Positions 7,552-15,737 of a stretch of 64,000 bases of DNA are shown one piece after another (position 1 is the stretch's first letter; each line of letters opens with the position of its first letter). A program made the translations under genes and the position numbers. Source of the DNA: Acidobacteriota bacterium (lineage in GTDB: Bacteria > Acidobacteriota > Terriglobia > Terriglobales > Acidobacteriaceae). The notes under the pieces were generated by a model. The model had not been told where the DNA came from. It did not search any database and saw only the letters and a program-made list of their open reading frames with translations. Location of the stretch: NCBI GenBank assembly GCA_016196065.1, contig JACPYL010000012.1, forward strand, positions 773,308 through 837,307, written 5' to 3'.

Positions 7552-9105
7552 ATGTGGATTCCGCGAATCTTCCGGCCGTCGCACCAGCACAGCGCGTTTT
7601 CCGCGACCCTGCTCCTGATGACGACGATCACGTTGTCGCGCGTGATCGGCTACATCCGCGAAGCGTACATCGCCTATGCCTTCGGCGCGGGCCAGCAAAC
7701 AGACGCTTACGTAGCCGCATTCACTCTGCCGGACTGGCTCAACTACATCGTTGCTGGCGGCACAGCGTCCATAACATTTATCTCCATCTACACACGCTTC
7801 CTCGCCGAGAAGCGCGAGCAGGACGCGCAAAAGACTTTCTCGATCATCATCACGGTAATGACCACCATGCTGATCATCGGCACGATCATCGCAGAGATTT
7901 TTACGCCCCAGTTCTGCGGCTGGATGTTCCACAAATTCAATGCCGAGCAAATGCAACTCTGCATTCACTTGACCCGCATCCTGCTGCCGGCACAGATCTT
8001 CTTTTATGTTGGTGGAGTCGTTTCCGCGGTTCTGCTCTCGCACCGGCTGTTTCTGTTCCCCGCGTTCGGGCCGCTGCTCTATAACGTTGCGATTATTGCT
8101 GGAGGAGTTGTTGCCGGGCACCAGTTCGGAATTGCTTCGCTGGCCTATGGTGCGGTGATCGGTAGTATCGTGGGACCGTTCCTGATCAACGCAATTGGAG
8201 CAGCGAAAATCGGCACGGGATATCGTCCCAGCTTTGACATCAAGAACCCGTCGTTCCGGGAGTGGGTGCGCCTGTCGATTCCGCTCATGCTCGGCGTTTC
8301 ACTGGTCACGGCGGACGACTGGATTCTGCGCTACTTTGCTTCCGGCGGTATCGGCGACATTGCGCGACTGAATTATGCGAAGCGCCTGTTCGCGGTGCCC
8401 ATTGCGATCCTCGGACAGGCGGCCGGGCAGGCCTCGCTACCTTTTTTTTCCCGTCTGTTTGGCGACAAGAAATTCGATGAATTCGCCGAGACTGTCAACG
8501 CTTCGGTCTATCGCATCACAGCGGCTTCGTTGCTCATCACAGGCTTGATGATGTCGGTCGCCGTGCCGGTGATCGATCTTGTCTATCGCCGCGGCCGATT
8601 TACTTTCGGAGACTCCGAATCCACCGCAATCTACTTTTTCTGGTTCTCGCTTTCGCTCGCGTTGTGGTCCGCGCAGGCACTCTACGCTCGCGCGTTCTAT
8701 GCTTCCGGCAACACGCTGACTCCGATGGTGGCGACCACGTTGATCACTCTCGCCTCGTTGCCGGTGTATTCAGTTTTGTTTCGGACGCTCTCCGTAACCG
8801 GCCTCGCGATTGCGTCCGATATTGGAATCGCAGCGAACGCCCTGGCGATTGCCCTGTTACTGCATCTGCGTGGGATGGTATCGCTCGGGGGAATGAACTG
8901 GAAGGAACTAGGCAAGGCGGCGCTGATTGGAATCGCGTCCGGTGGGCTGAGCTATGAGGTGACGCGCATCATTGCACTCGATGGCAGCCGCCGAGCCGAT
9001 TTGCTCGCCCTCGTGCTCGGCACGTTAACCTGGGCCGGGGCCGTGGCCGCAGGGTTATGGCTTTTGCGCTCGCAACTTCCAGCCGCCCTGCGTAGAAAAA
9101 GCTGA
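7552..9105 (+). CDS. murJ: lipid II flippase MurJ (MviN family)
   Basis: A 517-residue polytopic membrane protein of the MOP superfamily. Its N-terminus shows the MurJ pattern: LSRVIGYIREAYIAYAFG followed by TDAYVAAFTLPD, then about 13-14 hydrophobic helices, the usual number for MurJ. It flips lipid II across the inner membrane for peptidoglycan synthesis. The ATG at 7552 was chosen; a later ATG at codon 23 is possible. It stands alone, flanked by two R2 palindromes, with no other cell-wall gene adjacent. A distant alternative is a polysaccharide flippase of the same superfamily, but the N-terminal motif favours MurJ. Confidence 0.88.
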   Translation: MWIPRIFRPSHQHSAFSATLLLMTTITLSRVIGYIREAYIAYAFGAGQQTDAYVAAFTLPDWLNYIVAGGTASITFISIYTRFLAEKREQDAQKTFSIIITVMTTMLIIGTIIAEIFTPQFCGWMFHKFNAEQMQLCIHLTRILLPAQIFFYVGGVVSAVLLSHRLFLFPAFGPLLYNVAIIAGGVVAGHQFGIASLAYGAVIGSIVGPFLINAIGAAKIGTGYRPSFDIKNPSFREWVRLSIPLMLGVSLVTADDWILRYFASGGIGDIARLNYAKRLFAVPIAILGQAAGQASLPFFSRLFGDKKFDEFAETVNASVYRITAASLLITGLMMSVAVPVIDLVYRRGRFTFGDSESTAIYFFWFSLSLALWSAQALYARAFYASGNTLTPMVATTLITLASLPVYSVLFRTLSVTGLAIASDIGIAANALAIALLLHLRGMVSLGGMNWKELGKAALIGIASGGLSYEVTRIIALDGSRRADLLALVLGTLTWAGAVAAGLWLLRSQLPAALRRKS

Positions 9106-9117
9106 AGATCCAGAAGT

Positions 9118-9192
9118 CCTCTGTGACCTCCGTGTCCTCCGTGGTTCAAGCTTTTGTGTCCCAACCACAGAGGTCACGGAGGTCACAGAGGA
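9118..9192. repeat. dispersed palindromic repeat, family R2, second copy
   Basis: Arms at 9118-9147 and 9163-9192 pair almost perfectly (AACCACAGAGGTCACGGAGG and its complement) around a 15-nt loop. Located between the convergent murJ and bactofilin genes, it may also act as a bidirectional transcript end. Confidence 0.8.
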
Positions 9193-9202
9193 ATGCATTT
9201 TG

Positions 9203-9241
9203 CAAAAAGAAAAAGGCATCTCCCAACCGGGGGATGCCTTT
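9203..9241 (-). terminator. rho-independent terminator of the bactofilin gene
   Basis: Read on the minus strand, the stem AAAGGCATCCCCC pairs with a near-complementary segment (one G-U or mismatch) around a short loop at 9212-9241. It is followed by TTTTTCTTTTTG. It stands 22 bp after the bactofilin stop codon. Confidence 0.85.
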
Positions 9242-9263
9242 GATAACCAGTCGACTTTGAAAC

Positions 9264-9785
9264 TTACGCCCGCGCCGCCACAGCCTCTGGTGCCGACACA
9301 GACGACTCTTTCTTAACTTCTTCCGGCTTGCCACCCGCTTTGCGGATGTCGATACCGCCCTTGAAGAAGGCGCCGTCTTCAATCGAGATTCTGGCTGCGA
9401 CGACGTCGCCGGTGAGCGAACCGTCGCTGCGGATATCGACGCGATCACTGGCGGTCAGATTGCCGCGGACTTTGCCCAGGACAACGATTTCACGCGCGTT
9501 GATGTTGGCTGCGACCACGCCATTGCGGCCGACCGTGACGCGATTGCCGGAGAGGTTGATCGAACCTTCGACCCGGCCATCAATATAAAGTGATTCGGAC
9601 CCGGTAACTTCGCCTTTGATCACAAGGGACTTGCCGATCGTCGCCTGGTCAGAAGTGGTGGTGGTCACCGGACGCGCGGGCGCAGCGGGTTCGCTGGTTA
9701 CGGGCGCGGTCGGTGTAGACATCGTCGGACGTTCCGGCTCCGCCGGTCGGCCAGGCGTTCCAGGTTGATTGGTAGGCTTCCACAT
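9264..9785 (-). CDS. bactofilin (polymer-forming cytoskeletal protein)
   Basis: A 173-residue protein. A disordered Pro/Thr-rich head (1-45) precedes a bactofilin core (about 48-150) made of short beta-helix turns, such as SLVIKGEVTGSESLYIDGRV, VTVGRNGVVAANINA and DRVDIRSDGSLTGDVVA. A charged tail follows. Bactofilins polymerise without nucleotide into membrane-associated filaments that shape cells or anchor enzymes. The start is the ATG at 9785 with AGGAAAGGA upstream. A clear terminator follows, so the gene is probably monocistronic. No peptidase or chromosome-segregation partner lies beside it. Confidence 0.92.
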   Translation of the reverse strand: MWKPTNQPGTPGRPAEPERPTMSTPTAPVTSEPAAPARPVTTTTSDQATIGKSLVIKGEVTGSESLYIDGRVEGSINLSGNRVTVGRNGVVAANINAREIVVLGKVRGNLTASDRVDIRSDGSLTGDVVAARISIEDGAFFKGGIDIRKAGGKPEEVKKESSVSAPEAVAARA

Positions 9786-9997
9786 TGTGCTCAGATTCCT
9801 TTCCTTAATGAGGAATTTCAGATACGTCGCCGCACTTCGGCTGCCAAATGCGATTGTACTCCGGACTTTCCGCGCCAGACTGTGGAAATCCAGTATTTAC
9901 TAGGTCTTTTCGTGGTTCCCCCCATTGCAACCCCGGTTTCAAGCGGGCAGAAGTCATCGAAAGCGTGTAACCCCTTCCCGGCTCGGCGGTAAATGTT

Positions 9998-10009
9998 CTA
10001 TCGCGATAG
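9998..10009. promoter_or_regulatory. 12-bp palindrome CTATCGCGATAG upstream of dinB-like gene
   Basis: CTATCGCGATAG is a perfect palindrome 55 bp before the ATG at 10065, in the right place for an operator of a dimeric repressor. No second copy was noticed in the window. Confidence 0.4.
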
Positions 10010-10064
10010 TATGAAGAGAGCCGCACAAGGGATCCCACCTTGGTGCGGATTCTGGGGAGATTTT

Positions 10065-10592
10065 ATGAGCACTCTGACCGCTTCTTTTGGCCGACCCCTG
10101 CCCGGTGAATTCAATCCTTACTACGACAAATACGTTTCTCTAGTGCCCTCTGGCGACATCGTTGGCTTGTTGGAACAGCAGGCGCCAGAAACTGTGGCTC
10201 TGTTCAAGTCTTTGAGCGCGAAAGCGCACTTCCGTTATGCTGCGGGCAAATGGAGTGTCAAAGAGATGCTTGGGCACCTCAACGACACCGAGCGGATCAT
10301 GGCCTATCGCGCGCTGCGGATCGCCCGCGGGGACAAGACACCGTTGGCAGGGTTCGAGCAGGACGACTATGTCCGCGACGGCAACTTTAGCCAGCGGACG
10401 CTGGCCGATCTGTTGGACGAATTTCTAACCGTTCGCCAGGCAACGGTGGCGCTGTTCCGGCATGTCGATGCCGAAGGCGGCGCCCGTAAGGGTGTGGCCA
10501 ACAATTCTCCAGCCAGCGTCCGCGCACTGGCCTACATCATCGCAGGGCACGAATTGCATCACCGGAAAGTGCTGAGTGAGAAATATTTGTGA
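10065..10592 (+). CDS. DinB family protein
   Basis: A 175-residue four-helix-bundle protein of the DinB/YfiT superfamily. The metal-binding histidines are visible in LGHLND and in GHELHHRKVL near the C-terminus. Family members act as thiol-dependent transferases (bacillithiol or similar) or have unknown roles. The ATG at 10065 follows GGGGAGA; the frame is open for another 24 codons upstream but without a good ribosome site. A 12-bp palindrome lies in front and an R3 repeat follows. Confidence 0.8.
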   Translation: MSTLTASFGRPLPGEFNPYYDKYVSLVPSGDIVGLLEQQAPETVALFKSLSAKAHFRYAAGKWSVKEMLGHLNDTERIMAYRALRIARGDKTPLAGFEQDDYVRDGNFSQRTLADLLDEFLTVRQATVALFRHVDAEGGARKGVANNSPASVRALAYIIAGHELHHRKVLSEKYL

Positions 10593-10595
10593 GGA

Positions 10596-10733
10596 AGGTG
10601 CCAGGTCTTAGGTGTCAGGTGTCAGGCACAGAACCGAACTGGTACCTGAGTCTTGAAGCAACGATGTCGCGACATCTGACCAACAGTTCCAATTCCCGCG
10701 ACCTGACACCTAACACCTAGCACCTAAGACCTG
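10596..10733. repeat. dispersed inverted repeat, family R3
   Basis: AGGTCTTAGGTGTCAGGTG at 10603-10621 and its imperfect complement in 10701-10733 flank a 75-nt centre. The right arm ends eight bases before the rnr start codon. The same family stands before fmt at 42359-42429. Confidence 0.75.
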
Positions 10734-10740
10734 AACCTTG

Positions 10741-13320
10741 ATGCTCTCTGACGCTTTCATTCTTCGTCACATCGATCGCCAGTCTAAGAAGATGGCGACG
10801 TACAAACAATTGCTGCGCGAACTCGGCGTGAAGGGTGACGAACGCCGGGAGTTGGCCGACCGGCTTCGCATTCTGGTAAAGAGAGGCGCACTTCTGGAGA
10901 TCGATTCGGGCCGCTACTCCCTGCCGAAGGCTTCTCCGACCACCAATCGCAACATGTTCGTGGGACGTCTGAGCATGCATCGCGATGGTTTTGGTTTCGT
11001 CATTCCGGAAGCGGCCACGCTCGATCCCAGTTTGAAATCTCGTCTCAGTGGCGATGTGTTCATTCCTCCGAATGCCGCCGGATCGTCAATGCACGGCGAC
11101 CGGGTATTAGTCGAGATCACGGCTTTTCGTCCCGAGGGACGGGCCGAGGGGCGTGTCGTTCGCTCCGTGGTGCGCGCGCATCCGACGCTGGTGGGAGTGT
11201 TTCACTACGGAAATCGCGGCAACTACGTTACCCCGCTGGATGGAAAAGTTGGGCAGCAGATCGTGATTCCACCGCGGATGGAAAAACCTCAAACGGCAAC
11301 CACGGGGGCCACGGAGGACACGGGGAAAAGCGCACAGGGGAAGGCGAAACCAGTAGCGCAACATCGTGTGGTGGGCAAAGAGGCCGCGCAGCATGCGGAC
11401 TGGCGGGATCTCGAGGGAGTGATCGTCGATGTCGAGATTACGGAGTGGCCCTCGGCGACGCAGAATCCGCGCGGACGCGTGATCGAGATCCTCGGAGAAG
11501 AAAATGATTTCGGCGTCGATGTCGAGATCATGATCCGAAAATTTCATCTGCCACACCGTTTTCCTCCGGCAGTGATTGAAGAGGCGCAGGCGATCAGTCC
11601 GGTGATTCCCGAAGCGGAGCTGAAGCGGCGTCGCGACTATCGCGACCTGCCGATCGTGACGATCGACGGCGAAACTGCCCGCGACTTTGACGACGCCGTT
11701 CATGTCCGCCTCCTCGAAAACGGCAACTATGAACTGCAAGTTCACATCGCGGACGTCGCACAGTACGTCACGCCCGATGCGCCGCTCGATCAAGAAGCCC
11801 GCCTGCGAGGTACCAGCGTTTATTTTCCTGACCGTGCCGTACCGATGTTGCCGCTCGAACTCTCGACTGACATTTGCAGCCTGCGACCGCAAGTCGACCG
11901 GCTGGTCTTGTCCTGCACGATGGAAATGGATCATCAAGGCGAAGTGCTGGGTTACGAGGTCAACGAAGGAGTGATCCGCTCCGTTGAACGCATGACGTAC
12001 ACGGCAGTGAATGCGGTGATCGAAGGTGATGCGGCTACGCGAGAACGTTATGCGCCGCTGGTCGAGAATTTCGAACGGATGCGTGACCTCGCGATGATCC
12101 TGAACCGGAAGCGGCAGCGTCGCGGATCCATCGACTTCGATCTGCCCGAAGCGGTTATCGAATTCGACGAACATGGATTGATGAAGAGCATCACGCGTTC
12201 GGAGCGGAACATCGCGCACCGGCTCATCGAAGAATTCATGCTCTCTGCCAATGAAAGCGTCGCGCACTATCTCGAAAATAAACGCATTGCATCGCTTTAC
12301 CGCATCCACGACAAGCCGGATGCCAAGCGGGTCTATGACTTTGAGGTGATTGCGTCCACGTTTGGATACTCGTTAGGCGTAGGCGCTCTGCCGATTCATC
12401 GCGTGCAGATGAAGACCGACCGCCGTTCCGCCCATGGCACCGGAAAGGGCGCGCGCGAAATTGAGGTGCCAAAGGAAGTCCACATCACGCCGCGCATGTA
12501 TCAGAAGCTGTCCGCCAAAATCGCTGGTACGCCGGAGGAACGCATTCTCAGCTTTCTCATGCTTCGCTCGCTGAAGCAGGCGCGGTATTCGGAGGAGAAT
12601 CACGGACACTTCGCCTTGGCGGCTCCGACCTATACGCATTTCACGTCGCCGATCCGGCGCTATCCGGACCTGATCGTGCACCGTATTTTGAAAGACGTCC
12701 TGCGCGAGTCTGCCGAAAAAATGGATGGAGACGTGCCGGTTGGTGTTGCCACGGGAACGCACGAATTTAGTCGTGGCGGGGATCATACAAAAAAGCGTGA
12801 GCCTTCAGCCCCCGACAATTCGCGGGCGGGGGCGCCCGCGCCACAGCAACCTTCTCCGTGGTCAAAGCGGCGAGATCATGCTGCTCATCAAGCGGAACTG
12901 GAGCCACTCGGCGGGCCGATTGCGATCGAAGAACTGCATAGTATCGCGGAAGAATCGAGCACCACCGAGCGTCGCGCCGATGAAGCGGAACGGGAACTGA
13001 TGGAGTGGAAGAAAGTAAAGTTCATGGAGTCCCGCGTTGGCGAGGACTTCGACGGCCTCATTATCAGCGTCACCAAGTACGGCTTCTTCGTGGAACTCAC
13101 TGACCTTTTTGTGGAGGGGCTCGTCCCGCTGGATTCTCTGGCTGACGACCGTTACACTTTTCACGAAAATACCCGCCAGATTATCGGACAACGCAGCCGC
13201 AGGACGTACAGCATGGGCGACCGGGTACGAGTCCTGCTGGATCGAATCGATCCGGTGGAAAAGAAACTGCAGTTTGCGGTGTTCGAGGAGCTGCGTCCGC
13301 CATCGCGCCGGCGAAAGTGA
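10741..13320 (+). CDS. rnr: ribonuclease R
   Basis: An 859-residue 3'-5' exoribonuclease of the RNase II/R family that degrades structured RNA. Order: N-terminal winged helix (about 5-65), cold-shock OB domains (about 70-250), RNB catalytic domain (about 300-650) and S1 domain (about 760-850). The catalytic aspartates are D309, D315, D317 and D318 in TIDGETARDFDDA. The ATG at 10741 is preferred; a TTG directly before it is the alternative. No Shine-Dalgarno is seen because the R3 repeat abuts the start. Two stretches look foreign: residues about 180-215 contain an R2 repeat arm in frame, and about 665-715 contain a GCGGGGGCGCCCGC element. Both fall outside the catalytic motifs. Confidence 0.93.
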   Translation: MLSDAFILRHIDRQSKKMATYKQLLRELGVKGDERRELADRLRILVKRGALLEIDSGRYSLPKASPTTNRNMFVGRLSMHRDGFGFVIPEAATLDPSLKSRLSGDVFIPPNAAGSSMHGDRVLVEITAFRPEGRAEGRVVRSVVRAHPTLVGVFHYGNRGNYVTPLDGKVGQQIVIPPRMEKPQTATTGATEDTGKSAQGKAKPVAQHRVVGKEAAQHADWRDLEGVIVDVEITEWPSATQNPRGRVIEILGEENDFGVDVEIMIRKFHLPHRFPPAVIEEAQAISPVIPEAELKRRRDYRDLPIVTIDGETARDFDDAVHVRLLENGNYELQVHIADVAQYVTPDAPLDQEARLRGTSVYFPDRAVPMLPLELSTDICSLRPQVDRLVLSCTMEMDHQGEVLGYEVNEGVIRSVERMTYTAVNAVIEGDAATRERYAPLVENFERMRDLAMILNRKRQRRGSIDFDLPEAVIEFDEHGLMKSITRSERNIAHRLIEEFMLSANESVAHYLENKRIASLYRIHDKPDAKRVYDFEVIASTFGYSLGVGALPIHRVQMKTDRRSAHGTGKGAREIEVPKEVHITPRMYQKLSAKIAGTPEERILSFLMLRSLKQARYSEENHGHFALAAPTYTHFTSPIRRYPDLIVHRILKDVLRESAEKMDGDVPVGVATGTHEFSRGGDHTKKREPSAPDNSRAGAPAPQQPSPWSKRRDHAAHQAELEPLGGPIAIEELHSIAEESSTTERRADEAERELMEWKKVKFMESRVGEDFDGLIISVTKYGFFVELTDLFVEGLVPLDSLADDRYTFHENTRQIIGQRSRRTYSMGDRVRVLLDRIDPVEKKLQFAVFEELRPPSRRRK
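11298..11328 (+). repeat. R2 repeat arm inside the rnr coding sequence
   Basis: AACCACGGGGGCCACGGAGG followed by ACACGGGG matches the R2 arm AACCACAGAGGTCACGGAGG found in gaps at 7446 and 9163. It is read in frame as a Thr/Gly-rich loop near residues 186-196 of RNase R. Confidence 0.65.
12821..12846 (+). repeat. GCGGGGGCGCCCGC element inside the rnr coding sequence (family R4)
   Basis: The core GCGGGGGCGCCCGC followed by G/T-CCACA is shared with the intergenic element at 15704-15730. In rnr it is read in frame as RAGAPAPQ near residue 694, within a Pro/Lys-rich stretch between the RNB and S1 domains. Confidence 0.6.
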
Positions 13321-13383
13321 AAAGGGACGATACGAAGTTGCAGGCAGAGAGGGCGTCCATCCCGCCAACCTGTCACTCTAATT

Positions 13384-13399
13384 TGTGATGGAAATCACG
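13384..13399. promoter_or_regulatory. CRP/FNR-like operator TGTGA-N6-TCACG
   Basis: TGTGATGGAAATCACG differs from the Crp consensus TGTGA-N6-TCACA at one base. It lies about 200 bp before the start of the Crp/Fnr family gene, so autoregulation is plausible. Confidence 0.55.
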
Positions 13400-13408
13400 C
13401 AATACTGT

Positions 13409-13427
13409 GTGAAATAACCCATTTCAC
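13409..13427. promoter_or_regulatory. perfect inverted repeat GTGAAAT-N5-ATTTCAC
   Basis: GTGAAATAACCCATTTCAC is an exact 7-bp inverted repeat with a 5-nt spacer. It lies nine bases after the CRP-like site, which makes a tandem operator arrangement upstream of the Crp/Fnr gene. Confidence 0.55.
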
Positions 13428-13598
13428 CTGTTTCTGAAGCTGATTGCAATGCTTCTACATACCTACCTGCTGCCTGAAACTCTTTTATTTAGTTCGGGTT
13501 ACATCAGATTCGCCCTGGTTCTAGAAGGATGGCCTCCGGTTTGCCGTTACATAGGTGTAAGGTGGCGCGAATGGGCCACCGAAAGGGGAGGAATCTTC

Positions 13599-14384
13599 AT
13601 GGCGGCGACATTGGCTGGGGTGGCTCCGGTTTCACTGACAGACTTCCATCGGGCGGTTCATGCGCATGCCATTACCCCCTACGGTTTGACCGTTGCGGAC
13701 AATTGCGTGAGCAGCGCACTGCGCGCTCAGCATTCGTCGTCTGTGCTCTCCCAAGCCACGCTGGAAGGTCTAGACCGCATCGCCCATCCGACCACCCACC
13801 CGGCGGAATCGGTGATTCTCGTGGAAGGCCAGACACCGCGCGGAGTTTTTGTCCTGTGCCAGGGCCGCGTGAAGTTGATGAGCACCAACCGCGACGGCAA
13901 GACTTTCATCATGAAGATTGCCCAGCCCGGAGAAATCCTGGGACTGCACGCCGTGGTCACCGGCGGCACGCAGGAACTGACAGTGGAAACTCTGCAACCC
14001 TGCCAACTGGCGTTTATCAGCCGTGCCGATTTTCTTCTGTTCATCAAGCAGCATGGCGACGCCTGCCTGCATATCGCCGAGCAACTGAGCAGCGATTGCC
14101 ACTCTGCCTATGAAGTGATTCGTTCGATTGGGCTATCGCAGTCCGTGAAAGAAAAACTCGCACGACTGTTGCTGCACTGGTCCGAAGACGGACACATGAA
14201 CGAAGGCACCATGCGGCTCACCCTCGCCCTTACTCATGAAGAAGTAGCGCAACTGATTGGAACCAGTCGCGAGACCGTGACCCGCATCCTGGGCGAACTG
14301 AAACGGCAGCGCGTAGTGGAATTGAAGGGCGCCACGTTGTTGATCAAGAACATGGCAGCGCTGGAACGGTTGGCGCAGGCATAA
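13599..14384 (+). CDS. Crp/Fnr family transcriptional regulator
   Basis: A 261-residue regulator. The cyclic-nucleotide-binding type beta-roll spans about 50-170 (PAESVILVEGQTPRGVFVLC, GEILGLHAVV). A winged helix spans about 190-255, with the recognition helix TSRETVTRILGEL. No N-terminal four-cysteine FNR cluster is visible, so it is probably not an oxygen-sensing iron-sulfur FNR; the effector is unknown. The ATG at 13599 has GGGGAGGAA upstream, while the frame extends 50 codons further without support. Two palindromes upstream suggest control by itself or a relative. Confidence 0.9.
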   Translation: MAATLAGVAPVSLTDFHRAVHAHAITPYGLTVADNCVSSALRAQHSSSVLSQATLEGLDRIAHPTTHPAESVILVEGQTPRGVFVLCQGRVKLMSTNRDGKTFIMKIAQPGEILGLHAVVTGGTQELTVETLQPCQLAFISRADFLLFIKQHGDACLHIAEQLSSDCHSAYEVIRSIGLSQSVKEKLARLLLHWSEDGHMNEGTMRLTLALTHEEVAQLIGTSRETVTRILGELKRQRVVELKGATLLIKNMAALERLAQA

Positions 14385-14446
14385 CAGGGTTCATCACTGC
14401 TTTAGCTGCGCCTGATGACCAGGCTCGCAACTATCTTCGACGAGTC

Positions 14447-14836
14447 TCAGCGAACTACAACTCCACCGTGAATCTCAATGATGGGCCGTCGAATGATGAT
14501 CCGCCCAGCTTCGTCCTGATAGTAGTAGTGGGGACGTCCCTGATAGGTGTAGGCCCGGCAACCATATTTCTTGGCCTGGCCGGGAGGCAGCCCGCAATTC
14601 TTCCAGCCTGTTTTCTGCCCGCGGCTCCATCCGGGAGGACGCCCGTCGCGGTCATAGCTGCGATATTCGTAACCGTCCCGGTGTTCCCAGCCTTGATCGT
14701 TGTCATCATCGCGATCGGCGTGTTTGTTCCCGTGTTTGTGTTTGTGGCCTTTGTCGTCTTTATCGGCCAACACCGACGGTGCTCCGAAACCTAGTGCGGC
14801 AATCAATGTGAGAATCGCCAACAATCGTTTGCTCAT
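14447..14836 (-). CDS. small secreted His/Asp-rich protein
   Basis: A 129-residue protein. A signal peptide (about 1-24, LLAILTLIAALGFGAPSVLA) is followed by a His/Lys/Asp-rich stretch with GHKHKHGNKHADRDDD. A Tyr/Gly-rich segment with PPGWSRGQKTGW and YYYQDEAGR then follows, similar in flavour to RcnB-like periplasmic proteins. The histidine-rich part could bind divalent metals, but this is inference. ATG at 14836 has GAGGA five bases upstream; an ATG six codons earlier (14854) is also possible. It converges on the Crp/Fnr gene. Confidence 0.65.
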   Translation of the reverse strand: MSKRLLAILTLIAALGFGAPSVLADKDDKGHKHKHGNKHADRDDDNDQGWEHRDGYEYRSYDRDGRPPGWSRGQKTGWKNCGLPPGQAKKYGCRAYTYQGRPHYYYQDEAGRIIIRRPIIEIHGGVVVR

Positions 14837-15016
14837 GAGTCCTCGCGTCTTCATCGCAGTTGCCTTTCAAGGCATATCTTACCGTTAAGGGCCGCGCAAG
14901 TGCTCATTACCTACGTACGCCATAGGATGCAAGGATTGGGCATTGGGGAATGACGCCCGAGGTGCTGGTAGAATTGCCCTTCACTATTCTTGGCGCCTGC
15001 CTGGGAAGTACGCTCC

Positions 15017-15673
15017 ATGTCCAGCAATTCCATGCCAACCGCACGTACGCGAGTCGTGCGTGAACCGGATCGCGCAGTTTATGACCGCGATGCCGTCAAC
15101 CAACTTCTCGACGAGGGATTCCTCTGTCATGTCGGCTTCGTAGTCGACGGCCAGCCTTTCGTGATCCCAACCTCCTATGGGCGAGATGGTAACGTCCTCT
15201 ACATTCACGGCTCCGCTGCAAGCCGCATGCTCCGGAATTTGAGCCAGGGAATCCGCGTCTGTATCACGGTCACACTCTTGGATGGACTGGTGCTGGCGCG
15301 TTCGATCTTCAATCATTCGATGAACTACCGCTCGGTCGTAATTCTCGGCACGGCGACGCTGGTGGATGATCCGGAAGAAAAGCTCAAGGCCCTGCGCGTT
15401 TTGACCGAGCACATCATTCCCCACAGGTGGGACGATTCTCGCCAGCCCAACGAGAAAGAGTTGAAGGCCACTTCGGCTTTGCGGGTACCGATTGAAGAAT
15501 TCTCCGCAAAGGTTCGCAAGGGTCCGGCGATTGACGATGAGCCGGACTACTCCTTCCCCACGTGGGCCGGAGTCATTCCGCTCGATACGACCGTTGGGAC
15601 GCCCATTCGTGACGAACGGTGTGAACTGGAATTGCCGGAGTATCTGCGGAAGTATTCGCGCAAGAAGGGCTGA
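15017..15673 (+). CDS. pyridoxamine 5'-phosphate oxidase-like flavin-binding protein
   Basis: A 218-residue split-barrel FMN-binding protein of the PNPOx-like/NimA type (COG3467-like). Features are the N-terminal REPDRAVYDRDAVNQLLDEG, GRDGNVLYIHGSAASRML for the flavin phosphate region, and SMNYRSVVILGTATLVDDPEEK. Proteins of this type reduce or bind small molecules, and often their substrate is unknown. ATG at 15017 with GGGAAG upstream was chosen over an upstream TTG. An R4 repeat and the M20 gene follow on the same strand. Confidence 0.8.
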   Translation: MSSNSMPTARTRVVREPDRAVYDRDAVNQLLDEGFLCHVGFVVDGQPFVIPTSYGRDGNVLYIHGSAASRMLRNLSQGIRVCITVTLLDGLVLARSIFNHSMNYRSVVILGTATLVDDPEEKLKALRVLTEHIIPHRWDDSRQPNEKELKATSALRVPIEEFSAKVRKGPAIDDEPDYSFPTWAGVIPLDTTVGTPIRDERCELELPEYLRKYSRKKG

Positions 15674-15703
15674 GACGCGGTCAGATAAGAGCATTAAGTC
15701 AAA

Positions 15704-15730
15704 GGCAGCGGGGGGGCGCCCGCTCCACAC
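15704..15730 (+). repeat. GC-rich intergenic repeat, family R4
   Basis: The core GCGGGGGGGCGCCCGCTCCACA matches the element within rnr at 12821-12846, apart from single-base changes. It lies eight bases before the M20 peptidase start. Confidence 0.6.
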
Positions 15731-15737
15731 TAGCAAC

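Noticed and set aside
9118..9192. Insertion-sequence remnant
   Set aside because: The inverted arms have no transposase between or beside them and the family recurs as short hairpins, so a palindromic repeat is the better reading.
11107..12309. 400-codon frame on the minus strand
   Set aside because: Antisense within rnr across its RNB domain; the plus-strand frame carries the catalytic aspartates. High GC gives long false frames.
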